The notes under the pieces are model-generated. The model saw only the letters and a list, made by a program, of their open reading frames with translations, was not told where the DNA came from and searched no databases. 64,000 nt of DNA from Cytophagaceae bacterium (lineage in GTDB: Bacteria; Bacteroidota; Bacteroidia; Cytophagales; Spirosomataceae), in contig JAIXWL010000001.1 in assembly GCA_027491315.1 (NCBI GenBank), positions 186,001 through 250,000 of the forward strand, given 5' to 3'. Each line of letters starts with the position of its first letter. Within the stretch, counting starts at the first letter, position 1. The translations under genes and the position numbers were made by a program. Positions 8,904-16,428 of this stretch are shown here, in pieces.

Positions 8904-8976
8904 TGGTAGAGCCCGGACTCGAACCGGGGACACACGGATTTTCAGTCCGATGCTCTACCAACTGAGCTACTCCACC
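8904..8976 (-). tRNA. tRNA-Phe (GAA)
   Basis: A 73-nt cloverleaf on the minus strand. The acceptor stem is GGTGGAG/CTCTACC with one G-T pair and discriminator A. The D arm is GCTC AGTTGGTA GAGC. The anticodon loop is CTGAAAA with anticodon GAA at positions 34-36. The T arm is CCCGG TTCGAGT CCGGG. The base pair 27-43 is T-T, a weak end of the anticodon stem. CCA is not encoded. It has its own promoter (9004-9035) and terminator (8859-8891). Confidence 0.96.
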
Positions 8977-9003
8977 TCAATTGCCCGATTGCTTTCGGGA
9001 TTG

Positions 9004-9035
9004 CAAAAGTAGGAATATTTTTTAAAAATGGCAAT
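9004..9035 (-). promoter_or_regulatory. Bacteroidota-type promoter for tRNA-Phe
   Basis: On the minus strand ATTG (9035-9032), a 20-nt spacer and TACTTTTG (9011-9004) match the Bacteroidota housekeeping consensus TTTG-N19-TAnnTTTG closely. The predicted start lies near 8998, giving a short leader before the tRNA at 8976. The leader contains a small CCCGA/TCGGG stem (8984-8999). Confidence 0.7.
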
Positions 9036-9078
9036 CTCACAATTAAAAAAAATGAAAAAGCTTGGAATGAGTAATCTG

Positions 9079-9110
9079 CTTGCTGACCCCAACTCTTTTC
9101 CCTATTTTTG
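9079..9110 (+). promoter_or_regulatory. Possible promoter of lptB
   Basis: CTTG (9079-9082), 20 nt and TATTTTTG (9103-9110) match the TAnnTTTG-type promoter. The -7 box ends only 4 nt before the ATG at 9115, so the transcript would be leaderless or nearly so. This rests on a short motif only. Confidence 0.35.
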
Positions 9111-9114
9111 AAAT

Positions 9115-9846
9115 ATGATCCTAAGAACAGAAAATCTGGTAAAAAAATATGGCCAACGTTTGGTCAATGACCACATTAGCTATCAGGTTGCCCAAGGAGA
9201 AATCGTTGGACTTTTGGGGCCAAATGGTGCAGGGAAAACCACTTCATTTTATATAGCCACTGGATTGGTAAAGCCCAATGAGGGAAAAGTCTATTTGGAT
9301 GATTTAGATGTTACCCACCTACCCATGTACAAGCGGGCAAGGCTAGGCATTGGCTATTTAGCTCAGGAAGCGTCTGTGTTCAGAACACTTACTGTGGAAG
9401 AAAACATTCTAGCCGTCCTAGAAATGACTTCTTTAAGTAAAAGCGAGCAAAAAGAAAAAACAGAGGTGCTTTTAGAAGAGTTCTCTTTGACCCATGTGAG
9501 AAAAAGTTTAGGACAAGTCTTATCAGGGGGAGAACGTAGACGTACTGAAATTGCCAGAGCCTTAGCTGTAGATCCTAAGTTTATCCTCTTGGACGAACCC
9601 TTTGCTGGTGTAGACCCCATCGCAGTAGAAGAAATCCAAAGTATAGTTGCTAAGTTAAAATATCGAAATATTGGCATCTTAATTACCGATCATAATGTGG
9701 ATGAAACTCTATCCATCACTGACCGTGCCTATTTGTTATTTGAAGGCAGAATCCTAAAAGCGGGAACACCACAAGAATTAGCCGATGATGAGCAAGTTCG
9801 TCGCCTGTATTTGGGTAAGAATTTCGAATTAAGAAAGAAAAACTAA
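9115..9846 (+). CDS. lptB: LPS export ABC transporter ATP-binding protein LptB
   Basis: A 243-residue ABC ATPase of the LptB family, which with LptF/G drives LPS out of the inner membrane to the Lpt bridge. Walker A GPNGAGKT is at residues 35-42, Q-loop at YLAQEASVF, signature LSGGE at 136-140, Walker B FILLDE at 156-161, D-loop GVDP and switch His193 ([11 protein letters not shown]). The sequence [12 protein letters not shown]-like region and ITDHNV are typical of LptB rather than of amino-acid transporters. It stands alone here, without lptA/C/F/G. A heptad repeat follows its stop codon. Confidence 0.95.
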   Translation: MILRTENLVKKYGQRLVNDHISYQVAQGEIVGLLGPNGAGKTTSFYIATGLVKPNEGKVYLDDLDVTHLPMYKRARLGIGYLAQEASVFRTLTVEENILAVLEMTSLSKSEQKEKTEVLLEEFSLTHVRKSLGQVLSGGERRRTEIARALAVDPKFILLDEPFAGVDPIAVEEIQSIVAKLKYRNIGILITDHNVDETLSITDRAYLLFEGRILKAGTPQELADDEQVRRLYLGKNFELRKKN

Positions 9847-9864
9847 TCAGTTGTTAGGGATATT

Positions 9865-9896
9865 GAATGAAGTATGTAGAATGAAGAATGTAGAAT
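9865..9896 (+). repeat. Heptad repeat, third copy
   Basis: GAAT followed by units GAAGTAT, GTAGAAT, GAAGAAT and GTAGAAT lies 18 nt after the lptB stop codon and just before the next start at 9907. Orientation relative to the upstream gene is the same as in the arrays at 4964 and 5134. Confidence 0.8.
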
Positions 9897-9906
9897 TTCA
9901 ATATTT

Positions 9907-11034
9907 ATGAAAAAAGAAACACTTGCCATACACAGTACCCATTTAAAAGATGAAACAGCGGCTTCTATAGCTGCTCCCATCTTTTTAAGCACCACTTTTG
10001 AGCGTTCTGAAGACGGGACTTATCCCAAAGGGCACATGTATTCAAGAAACTCAAGCCCCAACAGAGAAGTATTAGAAAAAGGTTTAGCTGCATTGGAAGG
10101 TGGCAGTCGAGCATTTGCTTTTAGTTCGGGTTTAGCAGCAGTCAATGCCGTATTTCAATGCTTAAAATCAGGTGATCATATTTTAATGCCTTCTGTAGGC
10201 TATTATGCCAGCTATAAACTGGCCGAAGAAATTTTAGGACCATGGGGATTACAAGTTTCACAGGTCGACATGACGGACCTGGTCGCTATTAAAAATGCTA
10301 TTCAATCAAATACCAAGCTGATTTGGGTAGAGTCACCAGCTAACCCTTTATTAAGTTTGAGCGATATTGAGGGAATCTGCCAAATTGCCGGAAAATTGGG
10401 CATCAAAGTGGGGGTTGACAATACCTTAGCTAGCCCTATTTTACAGAACCCAATTGCCTTCGGAGCCGATATCGTCATGCATGCTACTACCAAGTACATT
10501 GGCGGACATTCTGACATATTAGGAGGAGCCATTATCCTCAAAAATGATGATGATTGGGCGCACAGAATCCAGCGAGTTCAGATTTTAATGGGTGCTACGC
10601 CAAATCCGCTTGATTGTTACTTACTAGCCCGTGGCTTAAAAACACTCGCTTTGAGAATGAGAGAACACAGTAGAAATGCCGCCATTTTGGCAGAAAAACT
10701 AGAAAATCATCCTGCTGTAGAAAAAGTTCATTACCCAGGGTTACCAAGTCACCCACAGTTTGAATTAGCTAGGAAACAAATGCCCATCGGACAAAGTGGC
10801 ATGATTGCTATTCAACTCAAAGCCACCGAAAGTACTACACAACATTTCGCTTCAACACTACAATTATTCCAACAAGCCACCAGTTTAGGGGGAGTTGAAA
10901 GCCTAATTGAACACCGAAAGTCCATCGAAGGACCACAAAGTACTACACCTGGAAATTTATTGCGCATATCAGTGGGATTAGAACATGTGGATGATTTATG
11001 GGCCGATTTACAAGCTGCGTTAGATAAATTATAA
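9907..11034 (+). CDS. Cystathionine gamma-synthase/lyase-type PLP enzyme
   Basis: A 375-residue cytosolic enzyme of the Cys/Met metabolism PLP family (fold type I), which acts in trans-sulfuration between homoserine derivatives and cysteine. Motifs: YSRNSSPNREVLEKGLAALE (residues 45-64), SSGLAAVNA phosphate-binding turn (73-81), VESPANPLL (141-149), VDNTLASP (170-177) and HATTKYIGGHSD with PLP lysine Lys196. The C-terminal RISVGLEHVDDLWADL is standard. From sequence alone I cannot separate gamma-synthase from gamma-lyase or methionine gamma-lyase. It starts 60 nt after lptB and may be cotranscribed with it. Confidence 0.9.
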   Translation: MKKETLAIHSTHLKDETAASIAAPIFLSTTFERSEDGTYPKGHMYSRNSSPNREVLEKGLAALEGGSRAFAFSSGLAAVNAVFQCLKSGDHILMPSVGYYASYKLAEEILGPWGLQVSQVDMTDLVAIKNAIQSNTKLIWVESPANPLLSLSDIEGICQIAGKLGIKVGVDNTLASPILQNPIAFGADIVMHATTKYIGGHSDILGGAIILKNDDDWAHRIQRVQILMGATPNPLDCYLLARGLKTLALRMREHSRNAAILAEKLENHPAVEKVHYPGLPSHPQFELARKQMPIGQSGMIAIQLKATESTTQHFASTLQLFQQATSLGGVESLIEHRKSIEGPQSTTPGNLLRISVGLEHVDDLWADLQAALDKL

Positions 11035-11122
11035 AAAGAAGATGTTCTTTTTATCGAGCATATTAGTAAATTAAGGGAATAGATTATTTTACAGTTCAAT
11101 CTATTGCTTATTCATTGTATAC

Positions 11123-12532
11123 ATGCTTCTTTCTCTTCTATTAAGTTCTTTTATTGGTTTTAGTAGTACCACAGCAATCAAAGATACCCTGAATCATACT
11201 TCGGTAGATTTCTTGGCTGTCGGATCAAGCGATTCCATGAATCCTTTTTGGACAAGAAGTTTACAGTATGGAACTGTACCCGTAGAAAATCCTACGGGAA
11301 TTATTCGAGCTAGAACGGGCAAATGGTATCATCCCAAAAAAGATGTTGATTGGACCTTCCGGGTTGAAACAACTGGCTGGTTAGGAAAAGAATCCAAATT
11401 TTTACTTTCAGAAGCTTATGTTGGCCTCAAAAAAGGAGCATTTGAAATTTGGGCTGGATCCAAAAGAGAAGTAATTGGATTGGGAGATACTACTTTGACA
11501 GGTGGATTTTTTATTTGGTCGGGTAATGCCTTACCCATGCCAAAAGTCCATATAGGCACTCGAAATTATGTAAATCTTTTACAAGATTGGTTAGGAGTCA
11601 ATTTTCAATTGGCACATGGATGGTTCGATAATCAAGGAGCTATTGCCAACTCTTATTTACATCAAAAATCCCTTTACTTGCGTTTGGGGCAGCCTCAATC
11701 TACTTTAAATGTTTACCTAGGTTATAATCATCAAGCCCAATGGGGAGGAAGTAGAAAAGATCCCAAAGGAAGTATTTATGACGTATATCCTTCCGATTTC
11801 AACACATTTACCAAGGTATTATTAGGTACAGGGGAAGGCATTTTGCCAGATGATGATGAAAATAATAAATACGGAAACCACTTAGGTAGTTTGGACATGG
11901 GCCTTCGCTATCAAAATGACTTTGTAGAAATTTTACTATACCGCCAAAATCCCTATGAATCGGATAGGATTTGGTCATTAAACACAATAGACGATGGTCT
12001 GACGGGCCTTTCATTTAAGTTCAAAGAAGCTAAAATCATAGAAGGCTTTAGTTTAGAATACCTGTATACGGGTAATCAAGGAACTTACCAGAGCATTTTG
12101 GGAAAATTATTGAATAAGCAGGATCAGGATTATCCCAATATGGTTAATTATTTCAATGTTCGAGGAAGAGATGGATGGATATTTCAAGGCAGAGGTTTAG
12201 GAACTCCATTAATCATTATGGATCAAGAAAGTCAACAAGGTGGAGGGCTTTCATTTTCTTATAATGTCCTTAGATCCATTTATGTAGGTATCCGAGGTAC
12301 CTTAGCGCAGCAAATTCATTGGATGGCAAGGCTTTCCTCCACATCTTATGATTATCCAGTTATTCCAGCCAATAGCCCAAATTCTTATTTAAAACAAATC
12401 TCCGCTTCATTAAGCCTACAAAAACAAGTCAATAAACGGGTAGGGATAAGTATTCAGTTAGCCACTGACCAAGGAGATCGCACTAAAAATACCTTCGGAG
12501 GCACGCTCGGACTGAAATATAGTTTCCGTTAG
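11123..12532 (+). CDS. Wzi-like capsule assembly outer-membrane protein (copy 1)
   Basis: A 469-residue beta-barrel of the capsule-assembly Wzi family (PF14052 type) with a signal peptide (LLLSSFIGFSSTTA). Family features: MNPFWTRSLQYGTVP near residue 36, EIWAGSKREVIGLGDTTLTG, KVHIGTRNYVN and LAHGWFDNQG. Wzi proteins bind capsular polysaccharide at the surface. It is a clear paralogue of the protein at 16429 (for example GLGDTTLTGGFxxWSGNA and IGTR in both). Its stop lies 4 nt from the stop of the convergent SGNH gene, leaving no room for separate terminators. Confidence 0.88.
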   Translation: MLLSLLLSSFIGFSSTTAIKDTLNHTSVDFLAVGSSDSMNPFWTRSLQYGTVPVENPTGIIRARTGKWYHPKKDVDWTFRVETTGWLGKESKFLLSEAYVGLKKGAFEIWAGSKREVIGLGDTTLTGGFFIWSGNALPMPKVHIGTRNYVNLLQDWLGVNFQLAHGWFDNQGAIANSYLHQKSLYLRLGQPQSTLNVYLGYNHQAQWGGSRKDPKGSIYDVYPSDFNTFTKVLLGTGEGILPDDDENNKYGNHLGSLDMGLRYQNDFVEILLYRQNPYESDRIWSLNTIDDGLTGLSFKFKEAKIIEGFSLEYLYTGNQGTYQSILGKLLNKQDQDYPNMVNYFNVRGRDGWIFQGRGLGTPLIIMDQESQQGGGLSFSYNVLRSIYVGIRGTLAQQIHWMARLSSTSYDYPVIPANSPNSYLKQISASLSLQKQVNKRVGISIQLATDQGDRTKNTFGGTLGLKYSFR

Positions 12533-12536
12533 AGGG

Positions 12537-13475
12537 TTATTTCCAAGAATCTTCGTGGGCTTTGATGTATTTCACTAGGCCCTGAGAGTAAATGATTGAA
12601 CCTCGTAAGTTCAAATGATTTTTATCCATCAAGTGCTCCGAACGAGACACGCTTCTTAAAAATGAAGAATCATACTCCCATTTAGAATCTTTTGGAATTA
12701 AGTGATAAAGTGGAACTGAATATTTTAATTCACTTTTATCTAGAGTAGTTACTGGGAGAAAAAATATCACTTTAAATTCCCCTCTTTTTTGATTTTTTAA
12801 TAAACTATATAATTTATCAATTGATATTGAGTCATATAGCTTATTAAAATTGAACACTAAATTTTCTTTAGTGATAAATGATTCCAGTTTGTGATAACTA
12901 TTAACATTATGAGGAACAAATCCAATTGTTTGATTTTTTGAAATATCATCAGTGGACAATAGTTGTTTTAATTCATTTTGGTTGAAATTTACCCAATCTA
13001 AAAATTCGTTCTCTAAATTATTTATTTTAAAAAATATGTCTGTCTTTTGCTCAACAAAATCGAAATAAGAATTAGGAAAATTCGCCAAACCTATTGCTTT
13101 TGTGGCTGAATTAAAAGAAAGTGGATATTTTTTGTGAAACCTTGAAAGCTCAACAAAGACAATTTTATTTCCAGGCATTTTCCTAAAATAATCTGCTAAA
13201 TAAAGATTTTGGGCCAAACTGCTCCCTGAAATCCCAATATTAATGGAATTCCAATATTTTAAAGAATCATTTAATAAAAAGGTATTTACTCCAAGCATAA
13301 CTCGGCTTGACCCCACATAAAATATTGTTTTTGAATTTGAGTTTAATGCTTCAATACAAGTTTTAATTTTAAAATGGTTACTATTTGAATTTCTATCTTT
13401 GCCCTGCTTTAAAATAATCGAAAAAATCAACAAAATAATTAGAATCCAACACCCAAACTTAAATAAAACTTGCAT
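12537..13475 (-). CDS. Membrane-anchored SGNH-like protein, partner of the MBOAT acyltransferase
   Basis: A 312-residue protein with an N-terminal membrane anchor (residues 5-23) and then a single extracytoplasmic domain. The GSSR at residues 55-58 resembles the block I serine turn of DltD/AlgX/AlgJ-type SGNH proteins. SGSSLAQNL (near residue 85) could hold the Gly block. DKNHLNLRG with Asp284 and His287 fits the DxxH catalytic pair. In alginate, D-alanyl-teichoic-acid and peptidoglycan acetylation systems such a protein takes the acyl group from the MBOAT protein and places it on the polymer. It is the last gene of the ACP-P450-MBOAT operon, 1 nt after the MBOAT stop. Overall similarity to named families is weak, so the role is inferred from motifs and context. 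Confidence 0.72.
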   Translation of the reverse strand: MQVLFKFGCWILIILLIFSIILKQGKDRNSNSNHFKIKTCIEALNSNSKTIFYVGSSRVMLGVNTFLLNDSLKYWNSINIGISGSSLAQNLYLADYFRKMPGNKIVFVELSRFHKKYPLSFNSATKAIGLANFPNSYFDFVEQKTDIFFKINNLENEFLDWVNFNQNELKQLLSTDDISKNQTIGFVPHNVNSYHKLESFITKENLVFNFNKLYDSISIDKLYSLLKNQKRGEFKVIFFLPVTTLDKSELKYSVPLYHLIPKDSKWEYDSSFLRSVSRSEHLMDKNHLNLRGSIIYSQGLVKYIKAHEDSWK

Positions 13476-13476
13476 T

Positions 13477-14847
13477 TTAAAATCTTAAGTAATAATTATC
13501 CAATCCTCCATAAAAAAGCCCAAACAAAACAATTGAGGAAATTATAAATAAATATAAAATTCTACGTCTCAATGGAGCTAAAGATTCAAAATACATATCC
13601 ATTCTAAGATTTTTAGCATCTAAATGAATTAAATCTACAACTATAAATGAAAGTAAAATGATAAAAATATTTCGCTTATAAAGTAAAAATACATCTATGG
13701 GGAAAAAATCGTCAAGGAGAAATCTCTCCATTAGCTCATTCAAGTCTTTAAACGTAAAAATTAGGGCAACTAAAGAACTCAACAAAATATGATAACCTAC
13801 CCCAAGAAAATACCTAAATGAAAATTTTACCTTAACATTATTTTTAATAAGTAATTTTTCGAAAAGAATCCACATTCCATTAATCCCTCCCCATATAAAA
13901 TATTGCCAATTCATACCATGCCACAAACCTATCAACAAATAAGAAAATAATAAAAGTAAGTAAGGTTTATCGCGCCAAAACCGAAATTTAATTTGCCAAT
14001 AAAAAAAATAATCTCGAAACCATTCATTCAAAGTAATATGCCAACCCTTCCAAAATTCATGTCGATTGGAAGAAAAATAAACTCGTTTTTGAAAATTATC
14101 TTTTAATCGTACATTAAATATTTCCGATACACCTTGAAAGAAATCCACAAATGAACTAAAACTAAAATAGATATAAAAGAAGAAAACCATACCAATTAGA
14201 ATGGTCCACCAACCAGCGGTTTCACTGTCCTTCAAGGAAATAAAAAGTTGATTTAATCGGTGCGCTACGACAAAATTCTTGAAGCTCCCCCATAGAATCA
14301 ATCTTAAGCCATTAGTAAATGATTTTTGAGATATGGAAGCTTGTGCAAACTGACCATTTATATATTTGAAACGGTGCAAAGGGCCAGACATTAAGGTAGG
14401 GAAATACAATAAATAGGCTAATAGTTTAAAAAATGAATCTGCCGGTTTCACAAAACCTTTTTTTATATCTATTAAATAACTAATAGCATTAAAAACAAAG
14501 AAACTTAGGCCTAAAACTTCCCAAGAAATTTCAAAATCAAAAAAGTTTATTCTAGTTACTTGGAGGAGACTCCCCCAATTCTCTACTAGCTTATATATAA
14601 CCAATGACAACAATAAAATGGTAGTTCCAACCACTTTCCATGATTTCTCCGATTGAATTGTATTACCACAATAATAGGTAATAATACACCCCAATATTAA
14701 TATAAGAAGCGTGAAAGGCATGAAAAGGCCTAGGGTAATCACGGAACTTAGGAATAGGGATTTCCATATTTGCTTTTTAAAAATCAAACTAAAACAAATG
14801 GATAAAATAAGAAAGATAAGACTAGAGAATAGTCCAATTTGTGCCAT
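13477..14847 (-). CDS. MBOAT family O-acyltransferase (AlgI/PatA/DltB type)
   Basis: A 456-residue integral membrane protein with about 11-12 hydrophobic segments. It has the two MBOAT hallmarks: FWKGWHITLNEWFRDYFFY with His270 and GLWHGMNWQYFIWG with the presumed catalytic His310. FPTLMSGPLHRF (149-160) also fits AlgI-type proteins. These proteins move an acyl group from a cytoplasmic thioester to the outer face, for transfer to a polysaccharide. It lies 1 nt downstream of the P450 stop and 1 nt upstream of the SGNH gene. The natural donor here may be the ACP at 16015 after action by the P450; this is inference. Confidence 0.9.
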   Translation of the reverse strand: MAQIGLFSSLIFLILSICFSLIFKKQIWKSLFLSSVITLGLFMPFTLLILILGCIITYYCGNTIQSEKSWKVVGTTILLLSLVIYKLVENWGSLLQVTRINFFDFEISWEVLGLSFFVFNAISYLIDIKKGFVKPADSFFKLLAYLLYFPTLMSGPLHRFKYINGQFAQASISQKSFTNGLRLILWGSFKNFVVAHRLNQLFISLKDSETAGWWTILIGMVFFFYIYFSFSSFVDFFQGVSEIFNVRLKDNFQKRVYFSSNRHEFWKGWHITLNEWFRDYFFYWQIKFRFWRDKPYLLLLFSYLLIGLWHGMNWQYFIWGGINGMWILFEKLLIKNNVKVKFSFRYFLGVGYHILLSSLVALIFTFKDLNELMERFLLDDFFPIDVFLLYKRNIFIILLSFIVVDLIHLDAKNLRMDMYFESLAPLRRRILYLFIISSIVLFGLFYGGLDNYYLRF

Positions 14848-14848
14848 A

Positions 14849-16036
14849 TTATTTCAATTTTATCATGGCACTCTGTAGTGTTCTCATAAATATTTGATTG
14901 GCCCATTGTAAAGGTTCTAATGTATCTACCTCAAATTTTTGAAGAAACTCCACTATAGGTTTAAGTCCAATCTCCATTTCTTTTCGGGCAATTAAAGCCC
15001 CTAAACATAAATGCGACCCTGCGCCAAAAGCTAAATGTGGATTAACTTTACGATCAAAAATAATTTCATCGGGGGCTTCAAAAATTTCCTCATCTCGATT
15101 AGCACTTGCTATTCCCAAAATAAATCGAGTCCCTGGTTTATATTGCCTACCTTGAATAATAACAACTTTTTTATTGATTCTAACTGTAAATTGTAAGGGA
15201 GAGACAAATCGTATACTCTCTTCCGTTAGCAATTTGATTGCTTTATTATCTGCCTCCAAAACAAATTTTATCAACTTGGGACTAGATAATAATAGATAAA
15301 TTGAATAGGATAAATTGTCCTTAGAAGTTTCAAAAAATGCCATTAATGTCACGGCTAAAATAGAATAATAATCCTCTTCTTCATATTCTAATCCCTTCAA
15401 TTCTTTTTTCAACTTAGCCTTAAAATTTGATTCGGCAAAAAGCCCCACTCCTTCAATGAAACACTCATTCATTTTAAGGTACATTTGTTTTGAAACAAAT
15501 AAATCCTGACTTCGCGCAGCCAAATTAGAAAACTCAACTACCTTATCTAGGCTAGTGAAATCCTTTAAACCAATAAACTGGCTTAAAATTTGATAAATGA
15601 AATGTTTAGAAAAATCAACTAAATCTAATTTTTTATGATGTTTAAAATAGAATATGGTTTCCTGTACTGATTCTTGAATTAATTGATCGAAATCATAACT
15701 AAACAATACTTTTCCCAAAGCAATCCGTAACTTTCTATGGGATTCTCCATTTAAATACATCAACCACTTATTAGTGGCCTTAGCTAGAAAAGGGCATTGC
15801 GAATTGTTTTTAAAAATGTAACTCTCCTTACTGGCAAAATACGTTGATAAACTACTTACTTCAAAGTCCTCAGAATCTAAAATAGGTGCTATATCGCGGT
15901 ATTTGAACAAAATCACATTACCAAAACTATCTTGTTGAATAGGATTACTCGTTCTACATTGAGCATAAATCGCATAGGGATCATTAAAATAATTTGGAGC
16001 AAATGGATTCCATTTTATAGCCGATTTTCCATCCAT
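14849..16036 (-). CDS. Cytochrome P450
   Basis: A 395-residue soluble bacterial P450. The heme-binding loop is FGAGSHLCLG with ligand Cys344. The ExxR pair is E273-S-I-R276. The I-helix shows AFFETSKDNL (233-242) with the Glu236/Thr237 proton-relay position. The segment NGESHRKLRIALG (96-108) is the C-helix heme-propionate site. I take ATG 16036 as start; a TTG two codons upstream is possible. Either start overlaps the ACP gene (22 nt with ATG), so the two are translated together. P450s coupled to carrier proteins (BioI type, or those acting on PCP-bound amino acids) oxidise the carrier-bound substrate. No ferredoxin or ferredoxin reductase lies beside it. The gene is AT-rich compared with flanking genes. 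Confidence 0.92.
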   Translation of the reverse strand: MDGKSAIKWNPFAPNYFNDPYAIYAQCRTSNPIQQDSFGNVILFKYRDIAPILDSEDFEVSSLSTYFASKESYIFKNNSQCPFLAKATNKWLMYLNGESHRKLRIALGKVLFSYDFDQLIQESVQETIFYFKHHKKLDLVDFSKHFIYQILSQFIGLKDFTSLDKVVEFSNLAARSQDLFVSKQMYLKMNECFIEGVGLFAESNFKAKLKKELKGLEYEEEDYYSILAVTLMAFFETSKDNLSYSIYLLLSSPKLIKFVLEADNKAIKLLTEESIRFVSPLQFTVRINKKVVIIQGRQYKPGTRFILGIASANRDEEIFEAPDEIIFDRKVNPHLAFGAGSHLCLGALIARKEMEIGLKPIVEFLQKFEVDTLEPLQWANQIFMRTLQSAMIKLK

Positions 16037-16245
16037 AAACAAAGCTTATTGATTGTATTAAACTCCGAGAATATGGAAGGATCAATACTTTCCAACTGAA
16101 ATTCAGTTTCCATTTCAAAAGAAATAGACACTATAGATAAAGAATCTAGATCAAAACTTTCAAAAGTAGAATCACAATCTACCTCTTGTTCTGATATTGA
16201 AGCCTCTAATGCAATTTGTTTAATTAACCAATTCCTAAAATTCAT
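16015..16245 (-). CDS. Acyl carrier protein (cassette with P450 and MBOAT)
   Basis: A 76-residue four-helix carrier protein. The 4'-phosphopantetheine site is FDLDSLS with Ser35 near the middle, and the protein is strongly acidic (ESIDPSIFSEF in the last loop). It is the first gene of the operon and overlaps the P450. Unlike a fatty-acid ACP gene it is not beside fabF/fabD. It resembles stand-alone carriers of secondary metabolism or DltC more than AcpP. No phosphopantetheinyl transferase or adenylating enzyme is seen nearby. Confidence 0.88.
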   Translation of the reverse strand: MNFRNWLIKQIALEASISEQEVDCDSTFESFDLDSLSIVSISFEMETEFQLESIDPSIFSEFNTINKLCLWMENRL

Positions 16246-16288
16246 TAAGTACCATTTTTTATTAATTTCAAAGTTAATTCATTAAGTA

Positions 16289-16296
16289 CAAATCTA
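16289..16296 (-). promoter_or_regulatory. Possible -7 box of ACP-P450-MBOAT-SGNH operon
   Basis: TAGATTTG on the minus strand matches the TAnnTTTG -7 consensus, 43 nt upstream of the ACP start. I do not find a convincing TTG box at 19-20 nt upstream. The 183-nt spacer (16246-16428) is very AT-rich and also serves the divergent Wzi gene. Confidence 0.3.
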
Positions 16297-16428
16297 CATT
16301 TCAAATTTAAGTTATATATACCTTATTTAATGATTAATTTTTTATGAAAAATTCAAGATTAACCATTTAATAATTATAACCTTTACCCTTTGACTTTTCT
16401 AAAAATATTGACTTATTTTAGTTAATAC

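Noticed and set aside
8904-8976. Apparent 8-nt anticodon loop in tRNA-Phe
   Set aside because: On a first count the loop seemed to have five A residues after TG. A recount across the line break gives four, a normal 7-nt loop and a 73-nt tRNA.
12537-16245. Calling the operon a true dlt operon
   Set aside because: There is no DltA-type adenylating enzyme, the MBOAT motifs are closer to AlgI/PatA, and a P450 is present. Only the general plan is similar.
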